Below are positions 34,074 through 43,205 of a stretch of 64,000 bases of DNA, one piece after another; position 1 is the first letter of the stretch; each line of letters starts with the position of its first letter. A model generated the notes under the pieces. The model saw only the letters and a program-made list of their open reading frames with translations. It made no database searches and was not told where the DNA came from. The stretch comes from Coneutiohabitans thermophilus. GTDB lineage: Bacteria; Zhuqueibacterota; Zhuqueibacteria; Zhuqueibacterales; Zhuqueibacteraceae. Made by a program: the position numbers and the translations under genes. Location of the stretch: NCBI GenBank assembly GCA_034505235.1, contig JAPDQY010000002.1, positions 1 through 64,000 on the forward strand, in the 5' to 3' direction.

Positions 34074-35774
34074 TCACGGCGTGGTTTTGCCTTCCACGCG
34101 GTAGTTGAACTCGAATGACAGGCTGTTGCTCCAATCTTCATCGAGAATGGTTTTATAACGGGTGCCGTCGCTGGGGCCCACCGGCTTGCCGTAGGAATAG
34201 AACCAGTTCACCACCGGTGTGCCGCTGAAGCCCAGGGCGATCCAATAGCGGCCGGGCGCCAGCTTCACGTTTTTCTGCGTAAAGTCGAAAGACTGCCAGT
34301 AGTAACCCGGCCGGTTGGAGAGATCCGTCATCGCCAGCAGCGGGCTGGTGGCAATGTTCTCGCCGGGCTTGGAATTGTGATCCTTCAAAATTTCCACCCA
34401 CAGGAAGCCTTCGCCGCCAAACTTCTGCAGCGCCAGCGCGACCTTTTCCAAACTCAGGGGACGATCGAGCACGAACATCTGGGCATATTGCGCCGAACGC
34501 GTCACATATTCCGCGGTTTCCACCAGAAAGTTCTTGCGCAGCTCCTGCGCGCCGCCGGCACCGGTCGCCACTTCGCGGGTGAATGCGAAATTCACGCCCT
34601 CGGGAAATTCAAGATTGCCGAATACAAAGGGCTTGGTGTAGGTGGCTTTGGCGGGATCGGCGGGCGCCGGCTTGGGGGGCGGCGGCGGGGGAGCGGGCGC
34701 CGCGACATAGGGCACGAATGTCGCTTTGACCTCCGGAGAGAGCAGCAAGTTCTTGGGGCCATAGCTCTGGCGTTTCGCTGTGATCATCGTCTTGTCTTCG
34801 GGGAATTCGGCGTTGATGGTTTCTTCGAATTCCGGTTGCGCCTTGGCGCCGCGCGCCACGGTCCAGCGCACCAGACCGTCCTGCGTAGTCTCCTCATTGT
34901 CCAGGCCGACTTCGATGCGCACGTAGCGGTTGCTGGTGAAAAGCTGGCTCTGCTGCGGATCGAACGGCACCCAGCCGAGATCGGGAAAATAGACATCGAT
35001 CCAGGAATGGCGGCCCTGTGCCATGCCCAGCGTCAGGCGGCCCCCGCCGGTGGCGGCATCATAGGAACGGTTGAGCGTGACGCCATTGACGATGCGCACC
35101 GGGATGCCCACCGCACGCAGCAATGCCGCCGCCAGATGCGAATAGTTTTGACAATTGCCCTTGCCGGTGTTGAAAGAGTAAAGCGCGTCGTAACTCGGCG
35201 GCGTCAGGACATAATCGACATGGTCAACGACCCAGGAGAGAATGCGCTGCACGGCATCGAATTCGGTGGTCACCCCGCGGGTCAGCTCTTTGGCTTTTGC
35301 CGCAATCAAGGGATTGTCCGCCGCCACTTGTTTGGTGGGTTTGAGATAAACCGCCTCCGATCCGGTGTGCGGATCCGGCGGAAAAGGCGCGCTGGTGTTG
35401 ATCGTGCCGAGCTTCACCCAGTTGGCGGCAGTGAGCGAAACCGTGGCGACGATGGCGGTGGCGGGCTGCCGCCAGGTGGCGGTGACGACCTTGTTGCCGC
35501 GGGCATCGAGCTTCTCGTCGCGTGCATCGGGCGGCGGATGGAATTGCAGGTTGAGATTCGAAATCTCCTGATTGTAGGTCGGCGAGGTGAAGGAGGCGGG
35601 AAGCACGGTGCTGATGATGAGCAGATTGATCCCGGGGGCGGGCACCAGCCGCTGTGACAGTGTGTAGTTGATGCGTGAGGTCTGGCTGCCGCTCAGGGTG
35701 TAGTTTTCTTTGCCGGTCAGTGAGGTGCTGAGTGCCAACGCCAGCAATGTGAGCCAAGCTCGTCCGCGCGGCAT
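34074..35774 (-). CDS. Exported transglutaminase-like protein
   Basis: 566 residues with signal peptide (MPRGRAWLTLLALALSTSLT). The papain-like transglutaminase core lies at about 150-280: 'AVQRILSWVVDHVDYVL', 'FNTGKGNCQNYSHLAAALLR' (Cys208), 'GRHSWIDVYFPDLGWVPFDP' (His256 and Asp272). The flanking regions are beta-rich, with a Pro-rich stretch ('APAPPPPPPKPAPADP') before the C-terminal domain. Bacterial members act as proteases or in protein cross-linking and modification outside the cytosol. It stands 72 bases ahead of the sorted-protein genes and may process or crosslink them; that link is inference. Confidence 0.88.
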   Translation of the reverse strand: MPRGRAWLTLLALALSTSLTGKENYTLSGSQTSRINYTLSQRLVPAPGINLLIISTVLPASFTSPTYNQEISNLNLQFHPPPDARDEKLDARGNKVVTATWRQPATAIVATVSLTAANWVKLGTINTSAPFPPDPHTGSEAVYLKPTKQVAADNPLIAAKAKELTRGVTTEFDAVQRILSWVVDHVDYVLTPPSYDALYSFNTGKGNCQNYSHLAAALLRAVGIPVRIVNGVTLNRSYDAATGGGRLTLGMAQGRHSWIDVYFPDLGWVPFDPQQSQLFTSNRYVRIEVGLDNEETTQDGLVRWTVARGAKAQPEFEETINAEFPEDKTMITAKRQSYGPKNLLLSPEVKATFVPYVAAPAPPPPPPKPAPADPAKATYTKPFVFGNLEFPEGVNFAFTREVATGAGGAQELRKNFLVETAEYVTRSAQYAQMFVLDRPLSLEKVALALQKFGGEGFLWVEILKDHNSKPGENIATSPLLAMTDLSNRPGYYWQSFDFTQKNVKLAPGRYWIALGFSGTPVVNWFYSYGKPVGPSDGTRYKTILDEDWSNSLSFEFNYRVEGKTTP

Positions 35775-35850
35775 GATGATACTCTCCTGAAAAGTTCAAC
35801 TGTTGCAGTCGTTTTCGAGTCTTGCGGGCACCGCCGGCCTGCCGTGGCAT

Positions 35851-37236
35851 TCAGGCCCTGGTTGCCTGCCGGCGCAGTTTGGGCCCCTGCGGCGTGTCTT
35901 CGATCTCCCAGCCTGCCGCCTTGATTTGCTCACGCAGGGCGTCGGCATCCTGCCAGCGCTTTTCCTGGCGGGCCAGCTGCCGCTGCTCGAGCAGTCGCAG
36001 GATGTCTTGCGGGATGGTTTCCTGCTTCGGCTGCCACTCGGCCAGGCGCAGCCCCAGCACACGGTCGAAATCGAACAGCGTCGCTTTTTTGACGGCCGCC
36101 GGCCGCTCGCTCTTGACCAATTCCCAGACCACGGCGAGCGCGCGCGGCATGTTCAGGTCATCATTGACCTGTTCGAGGAAGCGGCGGTGATAGTTTTCAT
36201 CGATGCTGCCGGGCGCTCCCCAGTCGGACATCGTGGTGCGCAGCCGCTGCAGGGCGGTGGCGGCGGCCTCGAGGCTCTCCCAGGTAAAATTCAGCTTGGT
36301 GCGGTAATGCGCGCCCAGGCACAACATGCGATAGGCGAGGGGATCGTAGCCGCGATCGATCAGCGTTTGCACACGCAGGAATTCACCGGCAGATTTGGCC
36401 ATTTTGGCGTCATCGACCTGCAGGAAATAGCCGTGCATCCAAAAGTTGGCCAGCCGGGTGCCATGGCAGGCCTGGGTCTGTGCAATCTCGTTGGTGTGAT
36501 GCACCGGAATGTGATCTTCGCCGCCGCAGTGAATGTCGAAAAACGGGCCGAGATATTTTTCCGACATCGCCGAGCATTCGATGTGCCAGCCCGGAAAGCC
36601 AACCCCCCAGGGGCTGTCCCATTCCATTTGACGCTTTTGCCCCGGCGGGCTGAACTTCCACAGGGCAAAATCGGTGGGATGGCGTTTTTCGCCGACTTCG
36701 ACGCGGCTGCCGGCTTGCAGCCCGGCAATATCCAACCGGGCGAGATAGCCGTAATCCGGCAGCTTCGAGGTGTCGAAATAGATGCCATCGGAGGTGCGGT
36801 AGGTGAAGCCTTTGGCCTCGATGCAGCGGATGGCCTCGATTTGTTCGCGAATGTGATCGGTGGCGCGGCACCAGATGGTGGGCGGCAGAATGTTGAGCTG
36901 CCGCAGGTCTTCCTGGAAGGCGCGGGTGTATTCCTCCGCGATTTGCCAGGCGGTTTTGCCGGTGCGGCGGGCGCCTTTTTCCATCTTGTCTTCGCCGGTG
37001 TCGGCATCGGAAACGAGATGGCCGACGTCGGTGATGTTCATCACGTGTTTGACTTGATAGCCGTTGTATTCCAGCACGCGGCGCAGAATGTCTTCGAACA
37101 GGTAGGTGCGCAGATTGCCGAGATGGGCATAGTCGTAAACCGTCGGGCCGCAGGTGTACATGCCCACCTGCTTCTCATGGAGCGGTTTGAATTCACGCAT
37201 TTCGCGGGTGTAGGTGTCAAACAGACGCAGGGTCAT
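35851..37236 (-). CDS. cysS: Cysteinyl-tRNA synthetase
   Basis: 461 residues; the ATG at 37236 is used, since the frame above starts only with a GTG. Class I synthetase signatures: 'MYTCGPTVYDYAHLGNLRTY' (HIGH variant HLGN, zinc Cys), 'FPGWHIECSAMS' (second zinc site), 'GGEDHIPVHHTNEIAQTQA' and the KMSKS loop as 'AKMAKSAGEFLRV'. C-terminal DALR-type helices end in 'WEIEDTPQGPKLRRQ'. It charges tRNA-Cys with cysteine. Length is normal for the family. Confidence 0.96.
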   Translation of the reverse strand: MTLRLFDTYTREMREFKPLHEKQVGMYTCGPTVYDYAHLGNLRTYLFEDILRRVLEYNGYQVKHVMNITDVGHLVSDADTGEDKMEKGARRTGKTAWQIAEEYTRAFQEDLRQLNILPPTIWCRATDHIREQIEAIRCIEAKGFTYRTSDGIYFDTSKLPDYGYLARLDIAGLQAGSRVEVGEKRHPTDFALWKFSPPGQKRQMEWDSPWGVGFPGWHIECSAMSEKYLGPFFDIHCGGEDHIPVHHTNEIAQTQACHGTRLANFWMHGYFLQVDDAKMAKSAGEFLRVQTLIDRGYDPLAYRMLCLGAHYRTKLNFTWESLEAAATALQRLRTTMSDWGAPGSIDENYHRRFLEQVNDDLNMPRALAVVWELVKSERPAAVKKATLFDFDRVLGLRLAEWQPKQETIPQDILRLLEQRQLARQEKRWQDADALREQIKAAGWEIEDTPQGPKLRRQATRA

Positions 37237-37412
37237 GGCTTGTCGCACGACGGGATGATTGAATGATCGTCATCGCTTCGAATTTGATTGGGGCATTGGC
37301 GGTGGCGGCACGTTACGCGGCGGGGCACGCCGGGCTGTGCCCGCTTTTAGTGCGGGTTTCGTGCCTCATGTGATCCTCCTGCACCCATTCCAGAATTGGA
37401 CGAGGAGCCGGC

Positions 37413-40238
37413 TCAAAACCCATATTTCGCACGGCGCAGTTCGAAGGCGCGCTGCCCGCCCTCCAGCACCTGCTCGACCAGCAGTTTCACCGATTCCCGA
37501 TCGATCGCGCCGACATTGCCCTCGCGAATAACGGCGGAGTTGGACTTGCCCTCCCCGCCTGTCTCCAGGGCGATGATCAACTCCGCATCGCCCAGCACCG
37601 GGATGTTGGCGTTGTGCGTCGCGAACAGGAACTGACGCCGCCGTTTCTCCTGCCGCAAGGTTGGGATGATGGTGTCGGCAATGAAGCGATTGTCCAGGTC
37701 ATCCTCGGGTTGATCGATGACCAGCGGCGTGCGACTTTCGGGAAACAACAGCAGCAAAATCGCGGTGGCTTTCTGGCCGGTGGAGAGATCGGGCATGCGG
37801 CGCCAGCGCGGCGTTTCGTGCGGCGCCGCCACGTTCAGTTCAATGGTGACGCGATCGGGCAGATCGAGCTCCTCGAGTTCGAGCATGGTGGCGGCATCGA
37901 GATGGGCCAGCACCTCGGCCTGCCGGTCCGTCAACTGGTAGCGTGCCTGCAGCGCCGCTTTGCCGGCGCGCAGGTGCTTCAGGAAATCCGCCTGGGAAAA
38001 ACCGGGGGTGGCAGCCAGACGCTCGAAGAAATCCTCCTGCAGGCGTTTGCGCAGGCTGCGTAGCTTGTCGAACAGCGGCGTGAAATCCGCTGCGGGCTCC
38101 AGCGTGACCCGCAGCCGGCCGTGCAGCAGCCGGTTCACGCGGCCGGCGGCCTTTTGATCAAGTGCAAAAAGTTTCTTGCGCCCCGCTTGCCGGCGTTGCA
38201 GCAGTTGTTGTCGCTTCTTTTCGAGCTGCTGGCAGCGCTGCCGCAACTGGGCGTGTTTGAAACGCAGCGGCTCCAGCCGTTCGATCTCCTGGCGCAGCCG
38301 CAGGAAGGCCGCGCCGTCGATCTCCTCCCTCTGCAAATCCATCAGCGTGCGCTCGTACTCCTTCTGGCGTGCCTGCCGGCGGTTTTGCCACCTTTCCATG
38401 ATCACCAGCAGCTCGCTTTGCGTGCGGCCCAGGGCAGCCGCCAGGTCCGAAAGCGTGGCGGCCAGTTCCTGTTCGAGATTTTGCAGCGCGGTTTGGGCCT
38501 GGGCGATGAGATCGCCATTGGGCAGCACCGGCCCGGCCGGCAGGGAAACGGGCTCGACTTCCAGACGCTTGCGGGCCTGCTCGATGACGCGCTGCAGGGC
38601 TTGCAGATGCTCGCGGCTGCTGAGCAGTATTTGCTCCTCGCGGGTCAGCAGGGCCTGTTCGCGCAGCTTCGCCTCGATGCCTTTGTTTTCAAACAGCCGC
38701 AGCTTTTCCTGCAGCACCGGCAGGTGGGCGAGTTTTTCCGCGATTTCGTGCAATTCCGCCTGCGCCGCCAGCAACTGCTTGCGATTGGCCTCCAGGAGCT
38801 GGTTGCATTCGCGGCGGCCGGCCTCCAGCGTCGCCGCGGTTTCGGCGCGGTACCGGACGAGCAATTGTGCCTGCTTGTTGGTGTCGCGCGCAATCTCGGC
38901 GATTTCATGCTGGCCGAAAATGGCAATGCCGGGCACGATGTCGAAAACTTGCAGGCGGCGGCGCTGGCCGGTTTCATCATAAATCGCCGGCTCGCCGGGA
39001 TAAAGCCGTTCGATCAGATAATAGCTCGGCGAAGGCTGATTGCTGCGCACCAGCAGCGAAATCTTCGTGCCGCTCTTGACCACCTCTGCCAGAATGCTTT
39101 CATGCATGCGGCGCGCCTGCTCGCCCAGCGGCGGTTGATCGAGCACGTAGCGCAGGCTTTCGATCACTGTGGACTTGCCGGTGCCGCGGCCGCCGATCAG
39201 GCAGTTGAGATTTTCGTTGAAATGGATCGCGCAGCCGTGCAGGAAGCTCGCCTCGCCCTCCCAGGTCATGGCCACCAGCTCGACATGCGGACTGCGGTGT
39301 GCCGGCCGCGCCCCTTCCCGCGCACTTTCCGTCAGCAGCTCCAGCCGGGATTCCGGATCGAGAAAGGCCTGCCACAGCGCCTCGATGCCCGGGGTCGACA
39401 TCTTGATGAGCGTGCTGCACGCGGGGTTTTCGATGTCTTTGAGGTTGTAGACATCCAGACAATTTACCAGGGCGAGCGGCCGCTCGCGGCGATAGTGATT
39501 CAACTGGCCTTCCACGATCTTGCGCTCGAAGGCGCGCAAATCGGCGCGCGCGCCGGCAATCTGTCCGGCGAGCAGATTGGGATCGGTGAAATACTGCACG
39601 CGCGTGGTCTTGGCGCATTCGAACAGCAGCCCGTTTTCGCGATCCATGTGGGCCGCGATGCAAATGCCGCGGCGGTCTTTCTGGATGATTTCCAGAATTT
39701 GCGGAAAGGACTTGGGCGATTGCCGGGGCGCCAGGCCGCGTCCGTTCACCCAGCGGTCTTTGGGAGGCAGGCCCAGCTCGGTCAGGAGATGATCGAGTTC
39801 CTCGACCGGCGCCTCGAGATCGAACAAACACAGCACATGCAGCCCTTCCGTGCTGGCCACTTCGAAGCCGGGAAAGACCACAATGCCCTCCTGGCGCAGC
39901 TCGCGGCGCACGATTTCGACATACGCCACGCTGTTGTGATCGCACAGGCCGATGGCATCGATGCCGGCTTTCTTGCAGCGCTGCGCCAGCGCCAGCGCAA
40001 AATCCCGCTGGAAGGGCTCGCTGTCCCTGCGATATTTGGAATCGAAACCCTTGAAGCAGTTTTGCATGGGCGTGTTCACCTGCAGCGCGCAACGATAATC
40101 CCGCGCGCCATTCGGTTGCGCGAGGGCGCGTGCCACGGCCTCGGGCCAGTGATGCGCCCAGGGCAATGTGAACTGTGTGCCGTTGCGTTCGCGCGGCCGC
40201 GTCAGAATAACTGTCGAGCTGGAAGGATGGTCGCTCAT
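37413..40238 (-). CDS. PHP-domain / ABC (SMC-like) ATPase fusion, TrlF-type
   Basis: 941 residues; ATG 40238 has GGAG four bases upstream. N-terminal PHP domain (about 45-300): first motif 'CALQVNTPMQNCF' (the usual HxH reads QxN), 'IDAIGLCDHNSVAYVEIVRR', 'GFEVASTEGLHVLCLF' and 'GICIAAHMDRENGL' keep later His/Asp/Glu ligands. Then an ABC ATPase split by a long coiled coil (about 470-760): Walker A 'GGRGTGKSTVIESLRYVLDQ' (349-357), 'FGQHEIAEIA' Q-loop region, signature 'LSTGQKATAILLLL' (about 815) and Walker B 'LVIDQPEDDLDN' (about 839-850). Proteins of this build are called TrlF in databases and are suspected conflict/defence or tRNA- or DNA-processing enzymes. No toxin, methylase or partner gene is adjacent. 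Confidence 0.85.
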   Translation of the reverse strand: MSDHPSSSTVILTRPRERNGTQFTLPWAHHWPEAVARALAQPNGARDYRCALQVNTPMQNCFKGFDSKYRRDSEPFQRDFALALAQRCKKAGIDAIGLCDHNSVAYVEIVRRELRQEGIVVFPGFEVASTEGLHVLCLFDLEAPVEELDHLLTELGLPPKDRWVNGRGLAPRQSPKSFPQILEIIQKDRRGICIAAHMDRENGLLFECAKTTRVQYFTDPNLLAGQIAGARADLRAFERKIVEGQLNHYRRERPLALVNCLDVYNLKDIENPACSTLIKMSTPGIEALWQAFLDPESRLELLTESAREGARPAHRSPHVELVAMTWEGEASFLHGCAIHFNENLNCLIGGRGTGKSTVIESLRYVLDQPPLGEQARRMHESILAEVVKSGTKISLLVRSNQPSPSYYLIERLYPGEPAIYDETGQRRRLQVFDIVPGIAIFGQHEIAEIARDTNKQAQLLVRYRAETAATLEAGRRECNQLLEANRKQLLAAQAELHEIAEKLAHLPVLQEKLRLFENKGIEAKLREQALLTREEQILLSSREHLQALQRVIEQARKRLEVEPVSLPAGPVLPNGDLIAQAQTALQNLEQELAATLSDLAAALGRTQSELLVIMERWQNRRQARQKEYERTLMDLQREEIDGAAFLRLRQEIERLEPLRFKHAQLRQRCQQLEKKRQQLLQRRQAGRKKLFALDQKAAGRVNRLLHGRLRVTLEPAADFTPLFDKLRSLRKRLQEDFFERLAATPGFSQADFLKHLRAGKAALQARYQLTDRQAEVLAHLDAATMLELEELDLPDRVTIELNVAAPHETPRWRRMPDLSTGQKATAILLLLFPESRTPLVIDQPEDDLDNRFIADTIIPTLRQEKRRRQFLFATHNANIPVLGDAELIIALETGGEGKSNSAVIREGNVGAIDRESVKLLVEQVLEGGQRAFELRRAKYGF

Positions 40239-40846
40239 AAGACTCCGCATGGCTGCCCGCCCGCAGCCGAGGGGCGGCGCCCTTTCCAAAGTAATGACAG
40301 GTGACAATCCCTCGGTAACTGTGGAGTGGCACAGGCCTCTCTGCCTGCAGACAAAATATCTGCGCTGCCTCCCCACACGCAACTGGGGCATGACGCAAGG
40401 TGATTGCACACGCAGCGCTGCCCCCGCGGTGATCACGCAAATCCGCCAGGGTCAACCCGCCGACACAAGCGTTGAACCTGAATTTTGTTTGGGTCGTCTT
40501 GCCCTCACCACCTGCGCTTGAAATCGCCGGTGCAAAACTCAAAGCGGCTAAAGGCCGACTTATCACCGGGTGGTGGGCAGCCGCCCTCAGGCGGTTTCGC
40601 CTGGGAATTTATTCCCGGGCGAAAGATGGCAAAAAAGATGCAAAATTCAGGTCGAAGGTGGAGCAGCCTGAATCAGCAGGGCCGCAGAAAGTAAACTTTT
40701 TTCCCTGGTGATGCAAGGTGAAAGTGCCGCGCGCTGGAATCCTCAGTAACGCGTGGCGCAGCGCAGGCATCCCTGCCCGAGACAAGATGAGGTCTGTGCT
40801 GCGTCTCCCCCCGGAACTGAGGCATGACCGCCCGCTGCAGTTACCT
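40239..40846. other. 608-base gene-free stretch with structured sequence
   Basis: Lies between the start of the PHP-ABC gene and the end of the cytochrome gene, both minus strand. The frames that cross it have no motif. Two hairpins adjoin at 40588-40603 (CAGGCG gttt CGCCTG) and 40603-40616 (GGGAAT tt ATTCCC). Nothing else is recognised. Confidence 0.5.
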
Positions 40847-42172
40847 TCACTCTGTCTGCGAAGCAAGCGGAATGACACGCTGTACCACCGCCATGTCGAC
40901 GATCGGAACTTTGGCAACCAAATCCCCCAGCCCCAGCGCGCGCAGGAAATAGGGCGGCAGGCTGCGAAAACGCAGGCGCACCTCAAGATGAACGGCGCCG
41001 CGCAGGCTGCCGGCAAGGGGGATGCGGTAGCCGGCGGTGCGCGTGGCCAGGAACGGAATCAGGTTGTTTTCCACGCGACTGGCTTCGAAGAAAAACAACA
41101 CCTCGCCCCCCTCCGGCCCGCGCAGCGTTTGCCGGAACACCGTCAAATCGGCATCGGCGTTGCGGTTGAGCTCGCTGTGCTGATCCATCAAATCACCGTT
41201 GGCATCGAGCTGGCCGCTTTGATACAAAAGATTGCCGTTGTCATCGCGCGCGCGGATGGCAATCCACATCTGCCGCTCTGCCGTCACGCCCGAGGGCAGC
41301 GCATGCCCGGTTTTATTGTTGAAAATGCTCACCTGCACCTGCAGCGTATCGCCGGCGTGAAGCGTGGCAGGATGCGTCACCTGCATGCTGGCGGCATTCT
41401 GCAGCAGTTTCTCGCTCTCCCGGCGCTGCAAATCTGCCCCGGGAAAATCCACCAGCGGCACGTCCACGCCGACGAACGTGTGGCGATGTACCTGCTCGCG
41501 CAGCGGCCCGCCCACCGCCGCCTGACCGGCATAAACCGGCATGTGGCAGTCCTGACAATCGAACGACATGCCGGCCAGCGCCGCCACATTCCATTCGCTG
41601 AACGTCTCTTCGACCATTACACCCAGGGGATTTTTCACCTCATGGCAGACGCCGCAAAATTCCGAGCGGCTGAACAGCGGATTGAATTGCGAGTCATGGA
41701 AGCCATTGGGGGCGGGATCCGCCAGGCTGCCGTATTTCACCTTGCCCGGTTTGAGCTCGAACGCCGCGTTGAAGGGCTGGTTGATTTTGGTCAGGGAATG
41801 ACAAACCTCGCAGCTCACGCCCCGGTGGGAGACAGCAGAAAGCTTGTTGGGATCAAAAAAGGGCGGCGTTTCGCCCGTCAGGCTGGCCACCGGGCTGTGG
41901 CATTGGGTGCAGAATTGATCGAGCCGGCCGCCGGTCTTCTGCTGGCCGGCGGCATTCATCGCGAAGAACACCGGATCCGTGAAGGCATAGGCGTGCATGG
42001 AAGTGGACCATTCCGCATAGTGGTTGGGATGGCAGCCCTGACAGGTCTCGGCGGTGGCGAAATCCGTGACTTTGAACTTGGGCGCACTGCCGGCCGGCGG
42101 CTGGACAGGATCCGGATTGTTGCAGGCGGTCAACAGCAGGAGAAGAGGCGGTGCCAGGCAAGCGTTCTTCAT
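40847..42172 (-). CDS. Five-heme lipoprotein cytochrome c
   Basis: 441 residues. Lipobox 'LLLLLTAC' (Cys17). Five CxxCH heme sites at 44-48, 88-92, 121-125, 173-177 and 206-210, all in the first half, with distal His-containing segments such as 'EWSTSMHAYAFTDPVFFAMN' typical of cytochrome c554/multiheme electron carriers. The second half (about 240-441) is a heme-free beta domain ('HPATLHAGDTLQVQVSIFNN', 'LPSGVTAERQMWIAIRARDD'). It probably carries electrons at the periplasmic face; partner enzymes are not next to it. It is divergent from msrB. Confidence 0.9.
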   Translation of the reverse strand: MKNACLAPPLLLLLTACNNPDPVQPPAGSAPKFKVTDFATAETCQGCHPNHYAEWSTSMHAYAFTDPVFFAMNAAGQQKTGGRLDQFCTQCHSPVASLTGETPPFFDPNKLSAVSHRGVSCEVCHSLTKINQPFNAAFELKPGKVKYGSLADPAPNGFHDSQFNPLFSRSEFCGVCHEVKNPLGVMVEETFSEWNVAALAGMSFDCQDCHMPVYAGQAAVGGPLREQVHRHTFVGVDVPLVDFPGADLQRRESEKLLQNAASMQVTHPATLHAGDTLQVQVSIFNNKTGHALPSGVTAERQMWIAIRARDDNGNLLYQSGQLDANGDLMDQHSELNRNADADLTVFRQTLRGPEGGEVLFFFEASRVENNLIPFLATRTAGYRIPLAGSLRGAVHLEVRLRFRSLPPYFLRALGLGDLVAKVPIVDMAVVQRVIPLASQTE

Positions 42173-42517
42173 TGTGTCTCGAATTTGGGCGTGGTCGTTT
42201 TACTCTGCCCGCCGGCACGAATGCACCCGCAGCGCGGGACCGCCGGACAAAGTGAGACGAAATTTAGCGGGATTTTCCCAAGAATCAAGCTTGCCGTGCA
42301 TTGACTTTACTGTTGCCGCGGGCTATATTCCGCGCGGCAATGCCCTCAGCAATTCTGTTACGGCGGGAATAGCGGCAGGCCGTTTGCCGTTTCAAGTAGA
42401 GATGATCTTTCAACCCGGTGATGCCGGACAAGCCACCGGTTCGGAGCAAAAACTTCCGCCGTGCACATGTGCGGCGGACATGGCGGGCACAACGCCCGCA
42501 GGAGGTGCACAACATTC
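42173..42517. other. Divergent intergenic region, cytochrome / msrB
   Basis: No gene in these 345 bases. It holds the promoter at 42301-42329 for the plus-strand run and must also hold the promoter of the cytochrome gene, which is not evident by eye. A 10-codon frame starting at 42342 is too short to call. Confidence 0.5.
42301..42329 (+). promoter_or_regulatory. Sigma-70-type promoter upstream of msrB
   Basis: TTGACT (42301-42306), a 17-base spacer and TATATT (42324-42329) match the -35/-10 consensus at five of six positions each. It faces msrB, whose start lies about 180 bases downstream, leaving a long leader. Confidence 0.55.
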
Positions 42518-43054
42518 ATGTTCGGCTCACGACTCATGTTTCTCGTTGCCGCCGTGATATTCACAGCCTGCATGGCCAAAGGCGGAAAATCCGCCGGGAA
42601 TGAGCATGCCGCGGTTGGCGACAGCAGCCGCACTTTCAAGCCGTTGCAGAAGACCCGCGAGCAGTGGCGCCAGTTGCTCTCGCCGGAAGCGTATGGCGTG
42701 TTGTTCGAGGAAAACACGGAGCCTCCCTTTACCAGCCCGCTCAATCGGGAGAAGCGCCGGGGGACGTTCATTTGTGCGGCATGCTACCTGCCGCTTTTTT
42801 CCTCGGAAGCCAAATTCGAAAGCGGCACGGGCTGGCCGAGTTTTTTCAAGCCCATTGCGCCCGCCCATATCGCCACCAAAACCGACTACAAGCTGATGCT
42901 GCCGCGCACGGAGTACCACTGCGCACGCTGCGGCGGCCATCAGGGCCACGTGTTTGATGACGGCCCGCCGCCCACCGGCCAGCGCTGGTGCAACAATGGT
43001 GTCGCGCTGAAATTCATTCCCGAAGGCGAGCCACTGCCGGCGCTGCGCGACTAG
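42518..43054 (+). CDS. msrB: Lipoprotein methionine-R-sulfoxide reductase
   Basis: 178 residues from the ATG at 42518 (GGAGG is 12 bases upstream, a little far; an ATG at 42536 is possible). A lipobox 'MFLVAAVIFTAC' suggests a membrane-bound periplasmic enzyme. MsrB domain: 'KTREQWRQLLSPEAYGVLFE', zinc Cys pairs 'CAACYLPLFSS' and 'CARCGGHQGHVFDDG', 'KFESGTGWPSF' and catalytic Cys in 'QRWCNNGVALKFIPEG'. It reduces the R form of oxidised methionine. It is followed by msrA for the S form, so the pair covers both. Confidence 0.93.
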   Translation: MFGSRLMFLVAAVIFTACMAKGGKSAGNEHAAVGDSSRTFKPLQKTREQWRQLLSPEAYGVLFEENTEPPFTSPLNREKRRGTFICAACYLPLFSSEAKFESGTGWPSFFKPIAPAHIATKTDYKLMLPRTEYHCARCGGHQGHVFDDGPPPTGQRWCNNGVALKFIPEGEPLPALRD

Positions 43055-43205
43055 CCGGCGCCGTTTCCCAAATCCCTTGCAATAGCAGCGCCCAGCAACG
43101 GCTTGACCATTGCAGCGGCCGTATTGTTTTGCTCGTCCGCGAGCCGCGGCGGGCGGACGCCGTTTGCCACTTTAACCCTTGACCATAATCTCGGGAGCCA
43201 GTCAC

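Noticed and set aside
36370..36410. KMAKS instead of KMSKS in cysS as a defect
   Set aside because: Ala at this position occurs in functional cysteinyl-tRNA synthetases, and the rest of the enzyme is intact.
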